Source of the DNA: Alligator mississippiensis
Taxonomy: Eukaryota; Chordata; Crocodylia; Alligatoridae
Assembly (NCBI RefSeq): GCF_030867095.1
Contig: NC_081833.1
Span: forward strand, 75,893,395-75,957,394
Direction: 5' to 3'
Length of the DNA: 64,000 bases
Part shown: positions 18,331-29,146 of the stretch, piece after piece
How the letters are laid out: every line of letters begins with the position of its first letter
How positions within the stretch are numbered: position 1 is the stretch's first letter
Notes under the pieces: model-generated
Seen by the model: the letters and a program-made list of their open reading frames with translations, nothing else
What the model was told of the DNA's origin: nothing
The model's database searches: none
Position numbers and translations under genes: made by a program

Positions 18331-19544
18331 TACTAAAACCGCACAAAAATCCCTACGAGGCACACTGCTCCCGAACGCCAAGACCCCTCCAACCAGTCCC
18401 AGGCAAAGCTGCGGGGACAAGGCGCTAGCCAAGATCAGGGCCCCTTGTCCTGGGCACGGCCTGCGCACGTTGTGAGAGGCGGCCAAACAGCTTAGCGTGG
18501 CCAGAGGACGGTGGGAAGGGAACGGGGAAACGGCTCGCCTGAGGTCCCGACAGCACAGGGGTGGATGTGAGAGGAGAACCCACACCTGCCTCCCAGTCCA
18601 ATGCCTTTGCCGTTCGAGCAGCGAGACTCCAAACACCACTTCCAATCTGCAAGCAGCTCTTCACCTTATCGGCTGTGCTTCCTCTAAATGCTGCTGGGGA
18701 GTCATTCCCTTTTTCACTGCGTGCACTGGCTCCGTTTCCTGACAGCATGAATAATGCAACACCTGCAGTGGGCTCCTTGTGAACAGGACAGGAGCGTGGT
18801 TGTCACCCCGTGCTACGGACATGCCTCCCGCTGTACTTCTTTGGTTAACACCGGTGGCTCCCAGGGCTCCTGAGCTAGCCGGGCTGTCACGGCGCTCGGC
18901 CGTGCCATCTCAGCTCTGCACCTGCTTCCACAGACCCAAGCCATGCGTTTTCTCTGCTTTCCTAGCATCTCCCCAGGATGGAGACTTGCATGCCAATGAG
19001 CTCGGACAGGGGAGTCAGGGGGAAGAGGGCAAGTACCCAAGCTGGTGGGGTTGCCTTTAGGATGTAGCGCTGCCTCTCTCGGGCAGCGCCTGGACTCTCA
19101 GCAGTGCCTGGAAGTGCAGGGAGGGGCGATGGACAGGAGTGGACCACATTTAACTGGGAAGCCATCGCCTTTCCTTTCTGGTGCAGACTCCACAGTGGTC
19201 CACACCTCAGCAGACAGCCACAAGGCACTTGGCTTGAGGTTGCTGAAGCTTCAGGGCATGCCAAATGCATTTAAGACATCCCAGGGCCAGATGACACAGT
19301 CGCCCTGGGGTTTGTAGGCAGAGCTCTTCCTTTTTCCTTCCAGGTCCTGCTCAGGGTGCTGCCTTTGTCCTGGATCCTGACTGTCAGATCACTTCCTTAT
19401 AAACCCTGCCTGTGGCCGCTGAGGCACTCCTGGCTGCTATGAGCACAGTAAGGATGCATGCTGGGATCTCCCTGTGCTGTAGCGATCACCTGTTCGCTTG
19501 CAGACAAGTCAGACGCTTCCCGTACTGCATGGGGGAGGCAGCCT

Positions 19545-20697
19545 AGTGCCAGGAGGCAGAAAAGGCTGAAGCTCTCAGTGCCTTTTCCACCTCCGCCTTC
19601 ACAAGTAAGGTCAGCTCCCAGACTACTGCACCCGGCAGCACAGTTTGGGGAGGAGGTGAGCAGCCAACAGCGGCAAAAGAACTGGCTGGGAAAGCCGGAT
19701 GTGTACAAGTCCGTGGAGCCAGACAGGATGCACCCGAGGGTGCTGAGTTGGCTGATAGGATTGCAGAGCTGCTGGCCATTATCTTTGAAAACTCATGGCA
19801 GTTGGGAGAGGTCCTGGATGATTGGAAAAAGGACAAGTATACTGCCTATCCTTGAGAAAGGGAAGGAGGAGGATCCAGGGAACTACAGACCGGTCAACCT
19901 CATCTCAGTCTCTGGAAAAATCATGGAGCAGGCCCTCAAGGGATCCATTTCTAAGCTCTTGGGGGAGAAGAAGGTGAGTAGGAGCAGTCAGCATGGATTC
20001 ACCAGGGGCAAGTCATGCTTGACCAACCTGATTGCCTCCTGGCGGCGTGGCTGCGAGAAGAGCAGTGGATGTGATATACCTTGACTGCAGCAAGGCTTTT
20101 GATAGATACCGTCCCCCACAGCATTCTCACAGACAAGCTACTGAAGTCTGGGCTGGATGAATGGACGGTCAGGTGGACAAAAAACAGACTGGATCGCTCA
20201 GCTCAGAGGTATCAAGTGGGGTGCCTCAGGTGTCGGTCCTGGGGCTAGCTTTGTTCAATATGTTCATCAATGACCTGGAAGATGGCAATACAGCGCACCT
20301 TCAGATGCCACCAAGCTCGGGGGACTAGCAGATACACTGGAGGGTAGGGCTGGGATTCAGAGAGGCCTTGACGAATTGGAGGATCGGGCCGAAAGAAATC
20401 TTACGAGGTTCAGTAAGGACAAGTGCAAAGTCCTGCACTTCGGAGGGTGCAGGCTGGGGGTGACGGGCTGGGCAGCAGCCCTGCAGAAAAGGACCTGGGG
20501 GTGACAGTGGACAGTAGGGCTCTGGAACGGACTCCCCAGTGAGGGGGTGCTTTCTCCTACATTGGGGGTCTTCAAGAGGAAGCTGGACAGAGAGTTGGCT
20601 GGGGTGTTACGATCCCACATTTGTTCCTGCCCAGGGCAGGGCTCGGACTTGATGCTCTGTGTAGGTCCCTTCTGACCCTAAGCACCATGAAACTATA
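19545..20697 (+). mobile_element. CR1 LINE, 5'-truncated, with part of the reverse transcriptase
   Basis: The translated sequence shows the reverse-transcriptase signature of CR1: DPGNYRPVNLISVSGKIMEQ, then QHGFTRGKSCLTNLI, a YLDCSKAFD-like block in another frame, and GVPQVSVLGLALFN. It ends with the 3' terminal words GGTCCCTTCTGACCCTAAGC. The frame is shifted several times and the stretch between the RT and the 3' end is shortened (around 20340-20520), so it is a dead copy. Confidence 0.85.
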
Positions 20698-20779
20698 AGC
20701 TGAACATGAGCCAGCAGTGTGCCCTTGCTGCCAAGGCTAATGGCATCCCGGGCTGCATCGGTAGGAGTGTTCCCAGCAG

Positions 20780-21190
20780 GTCAAGTGAGTCTTCCCTCCG
20801 TTCAGCACCGGGGAGGCCACATCTGGAGTCCTGTGTCCAGCTGTGGGCTCCCACTACAGAAAAGAGGACACACTGGAGAGAGTCCAGCGGAGGGCAATGA
20901 AAATGGTTGGGGGAGAGGATGGGTGAGGAGAGGCTGAAGGAAATGGGCTGATTTAGTCTGGAGAAAAGAAGACCATGGGGGATTGAATAGCAGCCTTCAC
21001 CTCCCTGCAGGGGGGCTGCAAAGAGGACGGAGCTGGGCTGGTCTCAGTGGGGGCAGATACAGGACAAGGAGCAATGGGCTCCAGCTGCAGCAAGGGACGT
21101 TGAGGTTGGATATTAGGAAAAACTCTCTCACGAGAAGGGCAGTAAAGCACTGGGACAGGCGACCCGGAGAGGTGGAGGAGTCTCCACACT
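20780..21190 (+). mobile_element. CR1 LINE, second fragment, C-terminal region of ORF2 and tail
   Basis: The sequence from CACCGGGGAGGCCACATCTG through CACACTGGAGAGAGTCCAGC and GAGGAGAGGCTGAAGG to GGATATTAGGAAAAACTC is the CR1 segment that precedes the 3' UTR. It corresponds to the part missing from the copy just upstream, so this is either a separate insertion or a rearranged part of the same one. It is inactive. Confidence 0.75.
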
Positions 21191-21741
21191 ATGCTCAGTG
21201 CCTCCAGCTCAAAGATGGGAGATCTTCAGGTCCCGTCTGTACTACGTGTTGTGTCAGCTGCTACCAGCGCCGAGAGGGTTTGCGCCCCGAGATCAGGGGG
21301 AAAGACAGGAGTGGAAACAAGCAGCCCCTCTCGGAGGTGCTTCCTGCCTCTGCCAGCCTGGCCGCACCCGCAGCAGAGCACAGCGCCGACCCGCGCAACG
21401 CCGCCGTTCCCGAGTCACGGACATTTCCGATCGGGTGCCACGCGAGCAACGGGCAGCCCGGCTCTGGCTGCGTCGTCTCTTCCTGAGCGCTTCGGGATAC
21501 AAAGCGGCAAGCTGCCTTCGGTTTCATTGCCATCCGCTACCAGGACGGACGGCGAAACTCTGCCAGACGCGCGCTCGCTCTGAAAACTGCCCGACCGGCC
21601 TCACAGCTTCACCTCCTCTGGGAGCAAACGTCCAGGGAAGGAGCCTGGGTCCTCGTCCCGGCCCCGACTCGTCACACCGATTTGGGAAATGGGTGGCTTC
21701 GGACAATAAATCCCCTGCCCCTCCCCCATGCCCTCGGGGGC

Positions 21742-21747
21742 TATAAA
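21742..21747 (+). promoter_or_regulatory. TATA box of the GPCR gene
   Basis: TATAAA lies 39 bases upstream of the ATG at 21786, in the CpG-rich context GGGGGCTATAAAGCGCCGGG. If it is used, transcription would start near 21770 and the 5' UTR would be only about 15 bases long. Confidence 0.55.
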
Positions 21748-21785
21748 GCGCCGGGGCGGCAGGAGCGCCCCCTGCCCCCGCCGCC

Positions 21786-23876
21786 ATGCCCCGGCCCCCG
21801 CCCCCGCCCCCGCTGCTCCTGGCGCTGCTCGTGGCCTCGTGCGCGGCGCGGGGCGGGGGGGAGGCGGCGGCGGGGCGCGAGGGCGCGAGCCGCGCGCTGA
21901 AGGTCGGCATCATCTGCGCGCTGGGGGCGCTGGTGATGCTGAGCAACGGGGCCGTGCTGGCCGTGGCGGCCTCGGAGGTGTCGGGCTGGAGCCGCAGCAG
22001 CCGCCTGGTGTTGCTGTCGCTGGCGGCGGCCGACGCAGCGCTGGCGCTGCTGGTGGTGCCGCTCAACTTGTACGGCGGCCTGGTGCAGGCCGCGGCCGAG
22101 CCCCGGGCTGGAGTGGCGGCGGGCGCCGGGGGCGGCCGGGTCACGGCGCCACGCGAGGCCGAGGCTCCAGGCGCGGCCTACTCGGAAGCGTACTGCCGGG
22201 CCGTGGCCTACGTCACTTCCAGCGTGTTCGGCGCGGCGCTCTATTCGCTGGCGGGAGTGTCGCTAGAGCGCTACGTCGCCGTCTTCTTCCCGCTGCGCTA
22301 CGGGTGCCTGCTGCGGCCACGCCGCGTCGCGCTGCTCATCGCGGCCGCCTGGCTGGGCCCGGCGCTGCTGCTGCTGCCCGTGGCGCTGCCGGGCCGCGCC
22401 GCCGTGCTGCGCGTGCGCTTCTCCTCGGCCGCGCTGCTCTGCGAGCCCGACTACGCCTCCAACGCCGTCTACTCCGCGTTGCTGGCCGCCGCCATCTTTT
22501 GTCCCGCCGCGGCCACCGTCACCTTCGCCAACCTGCGCCTCTGGCAGGCGGCGCGCTCGCAGCGCAGGCGCGGGGCGGCCGCCGGAGGGGCGGGGCTCCA
22601 GAGGCTCCGCCCCCGGCGGCTGGACGCCGCCTCCCGGGTCCTAGCGCCCGTCGTGATCGCCTTCTACGTCTGCTGGGCGCCCTGCATGGGCACCATCCTC
22701 TACAACGGTATGGGGGGGGGTAGTGGGAGGGGATGGGGGGGTGATGGGATGAGGATACTGGGAGGGGATGGGGATGGGGTGGAGATTAGGATTGGGGGCT
22801 ACTGGGAGGTGATGGGGTGGAGATGGGGATACTGGGAAGGGATGGGGAGGAGATGGGGATACTGGGAGGGGAGGGGATGGGGGATACTGGGAGGGGGTGG
22901 GGTGGGGATGGGGATACTGGGAGGGGATGGGGAGGAGATGGGGATACTGGGAGGGGAGGAGATGGGGATGGGGGATACTGGGAGGGGGTGGGGTGGGGAT
23001 GGGGGATACTGGGAGGGGGTGGGGAGGTCCTGGGAAGTGGCAGTGATGCTGGGAGGGAACGGGGCAGAGGCGGGTGGGGTTGGAGGGTACTGGGAGGTGC
23101 TGGGCTGGGGGTTGGTGGGGTGGGGAGTACTAGGGGCTGTGGGGTGGTGAGGTGGAGGGTAGTGCGAGGTGCTGGGGATACTGGGGGGTGCTGGGCACTG
23201 GCAGGAGGGTTCAGCACCTGCCCTGGCTGCGAGCAGCATGGGGTGCCCCGCGCCGGGAGGGGGTGCCCCGCGGCAGGGGCACGTTCAGCGCACGCGTCCA
23301 GGCGGCGCCTGCTGCCCGGTGCAGTGCTGCTTGCGGGGCAGGAGCCCGGCAGAGGGAGCTGCCCGCACTGGAAAGCAGGCCCTTGGCAGGTTGGGCTCCA
23401 CCCTGGGGTGCTCCCGTTCACGCTGCTCGGTGCCGGGGGGGCGATGGGGCAGCGGGGCGAGCCCGGGAGCCATGCGCTGGCCCATCCTAGCTGGCGGGGC
23501 CCGCGGGCCTCGTCTCCCAGCCACGTGGGAGTCACCGACCTCTCCCCCTCTCTCCCCAGCCATCACGCGAGACCGTGTCCCCGAGTGGGTGGAGTTCGTG
23601 GCCCTGTGGCTGCCTATTGGCAGCGGCTTCCTCAACTGCTTCGTCTACTTCTGGACCAACCGGAGCTTCCGGCACAAGTGGCGGAGGCTGACGCGGGAGC
23701 TCTGCGGGCCCTGCCGCGGTGGCGGGGCCGGGAGGCAGCCAGGGCCAGCCGGGCCCCGGACCCTCAGCGCCGCAGTGGAGAGGCGCGACGGGCAGCGGGG
23801 CTTCTCCCCGGAGCCTTCCTGCAGCGCGTCTTCTGCCAGCATCCTCTTGCCCCTGGAAACGCGGACCGCGGTGTAA
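21786..23876 (+). CDS. Class A (rhodopsin-family) orphan G-protein-coupled receptor, two exons
   Basis: Exon 1 is 21786-22707 and exon 2 is 23560-23876. The junction is a phase-1 intron (AAC G|gt ... cag|CC ATC), giving 412 residues. A hydrophobic N-terminus (PPPPPPLLLALLVASCAA) looks like a signal peptide. Seven membrane segments follow. TM1 has SNGAVLAV (N1.50) and TM2 has LAAADAAL (D2.50). TM3 starts at C3.25 and ends in ERY rather than DRY, with Thr at 3.32 so it lacks the aminergic Asp. TM6 has CWAP and TM7 has NCFVY in place of NPxxY. The cytoplasmic tail has Cys-rich CGPC, possibly palmitoylated, and ends in RTAV, a class I PDZ ligand. The intron separates TM6 from TM7. I do not recognise the subfamily. 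NCxxY recalls GPR21/GPR52 but the rest does not match them well. No counterpart sits at this position in the human order as I know it. Confidence 0.88.
22710..23165 (+). repeat. G-rich minisatellite in the GPCR intron
   Basis: Imperfect units of about 25-35 bases built on GATACTGGGAGGGGATGGGG fill the first half of the only GPCR intron. The G-run density gives strong quadruplex potential. The reading frame stays open from exon 1 to 23150 purely because the repeat lacks stops. Confidence 0.85.
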
Positions 23877-24890
23877 GCTGCTCAGGTGCCCATGGACAGC
23901 TGCAGCCAGACGGGCGTTCTTGGCCCGGGGCTGCACGTGGAGGGCAGCTCTGGACAGGGCCGTGAGCATTTGACATGGAGGGACCGGGCTCCCACACCTG
24001 GAGCTGCCCCAGGATGGGGGGTACGTTGTCTCCTCCTGCAGCACTCTCAGGTGCTACCGCTCTGTGGTGCATTGCCCTTCTCCGTGCACCAGGCTAAGAT
24101 CCTGCCACCGCCTCCTCCCTCCTGGGGCCGTGAGCGCTGGAGGAGCCAGGCCCACTCTGGGCCTTTGAGAGCTCTGCCGCCCTGCAGCATCCTGCTGTCC
24201 CCCTCCCCACTGTTTCACCTGCCGGTCCCTGTGGTCTTTTAGAGGCACTTTTAGTTCAACGGGAATCGCGCCGGCTGCATCTGAGCAGCCTGGGAGGGAT
24301 GGAGCAGCGTCCTTGGAGCCCGCACCCCCGACCGGTGCCCACCTGGCTGCCCGCGGCCCCCTCTGAGGTCTGCCTGGGGGTCCCAGCTGGGAAGAATGAC
24401 CCCTGCTGCAGACGCTGCCTTCCCGCACTTCACTGGCTGCTCCCCAGTTACTCGTCTAGAAGTGAACAAGGCTGTTTAACAGAGGAGCTCCGGAGACACC
24501 TTCGCCCCATGTCTGAGAGAGAAACCCGGGACTAGACCCCCAGGACTATGGGATGGCAGCAATGCCCGCCGCAGCTTGTCCACCCTGTTGCAAGGTGACT
24601 TCCCCCAGCCTCATCCAGAGAGGCAACAGGGGCTGCGACTCTTCACCCTGCTGCGACCTCTCAGGGACGCCCGGAGGCTGCATTAATCAGCTCTAGGCAG
24701 TGACTGCAGCCAGGGGACAATGAGCGCGGAGCCGGCTGAGCGGGCAATGAACCCAGCCTGCTTCGCAGGTACCTGCTTTTATTGCCTTACCTCTTACCTG
24801 GGGCTGGCTGGAGCTCAGGGCTCCCCATCCTCTCCCTTCCCCCTTGCACACAGCCAGGCGGGGCAGATGATTTAATGGTGACTCAGTGTA

Positions 24891-24896
24891 AATAAA
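24891..24896 (+). terminator. Poly(A) signal of the GPCR gene
   Basis: AATAAA about 1 kb past the stop at 23876, followed by a T-rich tract (GATGTAATTGCTTTCAGTTG). The sequence 23877-24890 is then the 3' UTR; I see no other gene in it. Confidence 0.65.
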
Positions 24897-25295
24897 GATG
24901 TAATTGCTTTCAGTTGGCTGGACGTGGTTTCTAAGTGGCGCCTGTGCCCCTCCCAGGGCTCTGGAAACAGGGCCCTGGGGCCTCTGGCCCAGACCTTGCG
25001 GGTTGGAGGAAGAGGAAAGAAGTACAGATGTCGAGAGACGGAGCTGGAGCTTCATGGGGGAGCAAGGCCAGGGCCCTTATTTCTTGAGCTTGCATAAGCT
25101 TGTTTACTGCCGCGGCGCGGGGATGGTCCGAGGGGAGGGTCTGGCCGCGCTCCCGCCCTCCCTGGTGCCCACAGGCCCTGGACGAGGGGAGGGGGCGCAC
25201 GCTCCAACATGTGCCTGTTCCCCGTGTGCTGGGCCAGGGAGCTGGGGACGGGTACTCAAATTAAGGAGCTGGCTGCAGTGTCCGATCCATTAAGC

Positions 25296-25301
25296 TTTAT
25301 T
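25296..25301 (-). terminator. Poly(A) signal of the sulfotransferase gene
   Basis: TTTATT on the plus strand reads AATAAA on the minus strand, 679 bases beyond the stop codon. The GPCR and SULT transcripts therefore converge with only about 350 bases between their likely ends; nothing else is seen in that gap. Confidence 0.65.
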
Positions 25302-25979
25302 GTCTGCAGCCCATTCACAAGCAGCTTCCCCCACCCCCAAGCTGGCAATAATTCCCCCCACCCCTTGCATAACAACCAGACAAAGCCAAATAAATTAGAT
25401 GAGGGAGGTGGCAGCAGCCAGGATCCCCCAACCCCCCAAGGGGCAAGGGGAGGCACCCCAGGCTCTGCTGCCCCGATCCCTCCAGCTTATACATCGATGC
25501 TCCAGGAGGGCTGCCAGGGCCGGCGCCTGCTCCAGCTTCTCTGCTCGGACGCAGGCGGCTGCTCTTGGGTGACAAGCCTGCTCCCCCCAGGTTTTTCCTT
25601 CCCCTTTCAGTCAGTTCCTTCCACGGTAGGGCTTTGAGTAATGGCAGGTTGCAAAAGCTGGGCAGGAAGAGAGCAACACCTGCATCCGGCCACCCCAGCC
25701 TGGGCAGAAGGGGATGCCCAGCTGGCATGCTCTTTGGCAGAGAGGAAGAGATGGGGTCTTGGCTTCCAGCACTGGGACCCATGTGCTTCATCCACTCTCC
25801 GTCCCTCTGCCGGAGCGCTCACGTGCCCAGGGCTGAGCTTGGCACAGCCCAGGGTGCTGCCTGCGGCGGGCAGGGACCAGCCAAGCATGGGGCAGTGCCC
25901 TGAGAGATGCCAAGTGTCATTCCTGGAGTCGCAGCGTGGGCAGGGCCCCGGCCAGCTCCCCCTTGCCCCCCAGCCCTGC

Positions 25980-28900
25980 TCAGGCCAGCGGCCAGTGGAG
26001 GCGCAGGCTGGAGTGCCGCATCTTCTCCTTGTAGACCCTGTTGAAGAGGGCGTCCTGCAGGGGTGTGAAGTGGTCCCGCCAGTCGCCCACGATCCCTGCG
26101 AGGAAGGGGAGAGGCGGGGGTGAGGGTGGCCTGCCACATGGGATGGGGGAAGCCCGGCTTGCTTCCTGGGTGCACGCGGCCTGCCCGGAGGGAACGGGGG
26201 CCGAAGACAGGCTGTCCTGCCCACAAGACCCCCCACGACGGCCCCGGGGTGGCATAGCGGGGCAGACCCGGGGCACAGCGAGCAGAGCTGGTGAGGCCGG
26301 GGGGGTGATCTGGGGTGAAGAGAGCCCCCCGTCCCGGCTGCCATCGCTCCTACCTTTGCGCATGAACTGCCCCTTGCTGTGGTCCAGGATATCGCAGGAC
26401 ACGAGCGTGTAGTTCACCATGGTGTTCTCCTGCATGGCCGGGAAGCTGCTGTGCTGCTGGATGGCGCTGACCTCCTCCGGCCGCAGGGCGCAGCCCAGGA
26501 AGGCTGCCAGCTCCTCGATGGCGTGCCCCAGGTCCTGGGGGAGCAGGGCATGGTCAGGGAAGCCCCTCTGCTGCCCCGAGTGCAGCCACGGTGCCCAGGC
26601 CGGGGCTCCTCCACCAATGCCCTCCGGCAGGAGGCCGCACCGGGCAGGGGGGGTCCCTTCCAAGGTCAAGAGGAGAACTCACCCGGTGCAGGTCCTCGTA
26701 GGTGATGTAGAAGAGGTCCAGCTCCCTGCGCTGGCTGAGCCAGCCCTCCACGTGGTCAAACCAGGAGCCATATTGCACTGTGGGGAGGTGGGGGTCAGAC
26801 TCGCCAGCCCCCACATGCCCAAGAGCGGGGGATAGCGCCGGGTTTGTAGCACCCCTGTGTCCCCTGCCAGCCTGGGGGTGCCTGGAGCTCCCCAGCTCTC
26901 GGTGTCACTGCTGCCACCGAGCCCCGTGCGTGGTGTGGGCAGAGCCGGGCTGCCAGAGCCAGGAGCCTGGGCTGTGATGCCTGCCGGCGGCGGGTCTGTG
27001 CAGGACTGGGAAGGTGCCCGCTCACCTGTGCCATCCAGGAACTGCATGAGGAAGTCCTCGAAGGAGCTGGGCTCGGGCAGGAACTTGGCCATCTTGTGGA
27101 AGTGGTAGAAGGAGACCACGATGTCCTTGGGGTTCCTGGCCACGTAGATCACCTGTGGCAGGGTGGATGTGGCGTCATGCGGACTGGCACAGCGATGCCA
27201 ACCTGCCCCCCCTCCCAGCCCCGGCTCTCCAGGGGCACAGGCGACACCCCCCCCACTCCCCACCAGGCCCTTGGGACACCCATGCAGCATCTGCTCCCTG
27301 TTGCAAGGAAGCGCAAGGAAAACCCCGTGGTGCTGGTGCTGGGGCAGGAAAGCCCCTGCTCAGTGGAGCAGCCCGGTCTCTTGGGGCTGCTGGAGGACAC
27401 GTAGCCTGGGTGCAGGCATGGCTAGGGCTGGGCATGTGGATGGGGCTGATGCCACTTTTGGGGGTCAGGAAGGGATTTTTCCCCTTGGCCACACTGGTCC
27501 AGACCACGGCCTCTGCCAGGCACCTCTGCAACGCGCATTAACAGCTGCGGCAGGGTCGGGTGCGATGCCTCGTGCTGTCTCAGGGCTGACGGCTGTTTTA
27601 CCAGGAGTTTAGATGCTGGCCTGGTTTGCACAGGGCTGCGTCCTTCTCCGGCAGGGGCTGGACGGAGCTGCCCGCCAGCCCCGCTGCTCCAGGATGCTAC
27701 GCCATGGCGGCACCGTGGGCCTGGAAGCATCCGCACCCACGCCGCAGGCACCAGCCCCGCGCAGCACGTGGGGTCCGGCACTCACCTTGGCCTTGGCTTT
27801 CTTGAGGGCAGGGGCCAGGACGTGGCAGGGGAGGTGGGTGGTGAGGAGCCGGGGCTCCCTGTCCGCCTGCAGCATGTCCTTGAAGTAGACGTGCTCCAGC
27901 CAGGGCGCCCGCGCCCAGTTGGGGACGGTCTTGGCCAGGTGGCCATCCCCCTTGCTGTACATCAGCGTCAGGATCTCCTGCATCCACGTGGTGCCTGTGG
28001 GGCAGGGGGAGCGGGTCCGTCAGCCCCCACCCTTATCGGCCTCCCTGCAGGGCTGGGGGGAGCGCGGAGGGCAGCGATAGAGGAGCCGAGGAAGGCTGGG
28101 GGATCAAGGGCCAGGCTGGGTGGTGCAGCCGCCCAGGGAGGAGCTGGCTGGCCGGGCTCCCGGCGGGCAGGCAGGACAGCTCGAGCCCAGCCGCGGTGGA
28201 GGAAGCCCAGGCTCTGCCAGAGTCCGGCCGAGCCACGTCTGCAGCCCTGGGCAGGCTCGGTGGGTCCCTGCCAGCCCCCCGCCCTGCCTCCCCGGCTCCC
28301 GCTCCTCCTTCCTGCAGCCCCAGGCTCCTCCAGGCCCCCGAGGAGCCACCCCAGCTTGGGGTAGCACATTGCCTTGGCTGCCTGCCGGCACGTGCCAGGA
28401 CCGGCCAGGATGGGCCTGAGCTGGTGCCGGGGCCAGAGGTGCTTTGCTGGGCAGGGGTCTCGTGGCTGGGCTCTTCCCGGGGGCAGCAGGCAGGGAGCAG
28501 CTGGCTGCAGGGGCACGTTGGCGCAGAGCCACGGGATGGGGCCCGGGTCTCCCCAGCTCACCCCTGCCCGGGGCCCGGGAGAGGAAAGCCAAAGCAAGGC
28601 AGGGGTATGAGGCAGGCGAGAGCGGCCCCCTGCTCCCCGCCGTGCCCCTCCTCTCTGCATATTTCCTTTGGCTGCCTCCGTGGGGCCGTGTCTGGGGTAG
28701 GGAGCAAGGAGGAGAGGGCAACCAGCGGCCAGTGGCGGTACACACCCAGCCTGTGGCCAGTGGATGCTGCTCACCCTCTGGGCAGCCCGGAGAGCAGCTG
28801 GGGTCCGGCTCGGGCAGCGCTCCCGGGAGCCGGGGGCTCGCTGATGCCTGGGAGCCGAGTGGTCCAGGCCCCTTTGCACCGTGCGGACCCCCCAAAACCA

Positions 28901-29106
28901 GCGCCTGCATAGCCCTGGAGGGTCCTGCCCCCGACGCAGCACCCGGACCCCCAGCCCCGGCTCTCACCGGACTTGGGGTAGGTGACGATGACCACGTCGG
29001 TGTCCCGGAACTGGAAGGTGGCGGCCGCGTGCAAGGACTCCTGCGTGTGCAGGTGCCCGGGCAGGGTGATGCCAGCGAAGTTCTCCGTCACCTCCATCCT
29101 GTCCAT
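25980..29106 (-). CDS. Cytosolic sulfotransferase (SULT family), six coding exons
   Basis: SULTs transfer sulfate from PAPS to hydroxyl or amine groups of small molecules in the cytosol. Exons in transcript order: 29106-28968, 27994-27786, 27152-27026, 26777-26683, 26534-26354 and 26095-25980 (TGA). They give 288 residues, normal for the family. The 5'-phosphosulfate loop YPKSGTTW is at residues 43-50. The catalytic His is in TTHLP (His100). The 3'-phosphate residues are in RNPKDIVVSFYHF (Arg122, Ser130), and the C-terminal PAPS motif RKGIVGDWRDHF is at 249-260. The KxxxTVxxxE dimer motif is degraded to RDHFTPLQDA. Six coding exons is SULT2-like. A mouse gene, Sult5a1, is in my recollection on chromosome 8 in this conserved block, so SULT5A is the leading guess. 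An amine-sulfotransferase-like (SULT3) label is possible. The substrate cannot be read from the sequence. Confidence 0.92.
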
Positions 29107-29138
29107 ATCCTGCGACTCAGCTGCCCCGAGCTTGGGAG

Positions 29139-29146
29139 TTTAAATA
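29139..29146 (-). promoter_or_regulatory. TATA-like box of the sulfotransferase gene
   Basis: On the minus strand the sequence reads CTATTTAAAC, 33-40 bases upstream of the ATG at 29106. A TATA-driven start would leave an extremely short leader; an upstream non-coding exon is the alternative. Confidence 0.4.

Larger units (their letters stand above)
9891..21741. other. Gene-poor spacer between CPNE7 and the GPCR
   Basis: No gene could be supported in about 11.8 kb. The long open frames here, including those of more than 400 codons across 10143-12811, fall in GC-rich or CA-repeat sequence and show no domains or splice logic. What is present: a CA-rich minisatellite (11205-11935), a possible conserved element with an X-box (12921-12992), a TG-rich higher-order repeat (13385-13915), a TGCCCC run (14878-14908), interspersed-repeat relics (14541-14640, 18072-18182, 18198-18330) and two CR1 pieces (19545-21190). 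I see nothing specific in 9891-11160, 14910-18070 or 21190-21740 apart from composition. Confidence 0.6.

Noticed and set aside
19458-20084. 208-codon frame that could be called a host gene
   Set aside because: It contains the CR1 reverse-transcriptase signature (NYRPVNLISVSGK) and is part of the LINE.
23169-23876. Single-exon reading of the GPCR C-terminal half as a separate gene
   Set aside because: It begins in intron repeat sequence; the acceptor at 23558-23559 and exact codon phase join it to exon 1, completing TM7.
21786-23876. Assigning the GPCR to a biogenic amine, opsin or GPR21/GPR52 family
   Set aside because: It lacks Asp at 3.32 and the TM7 Lys of opsins. It shares only NCxxY with GPR21/52, so no name is given.
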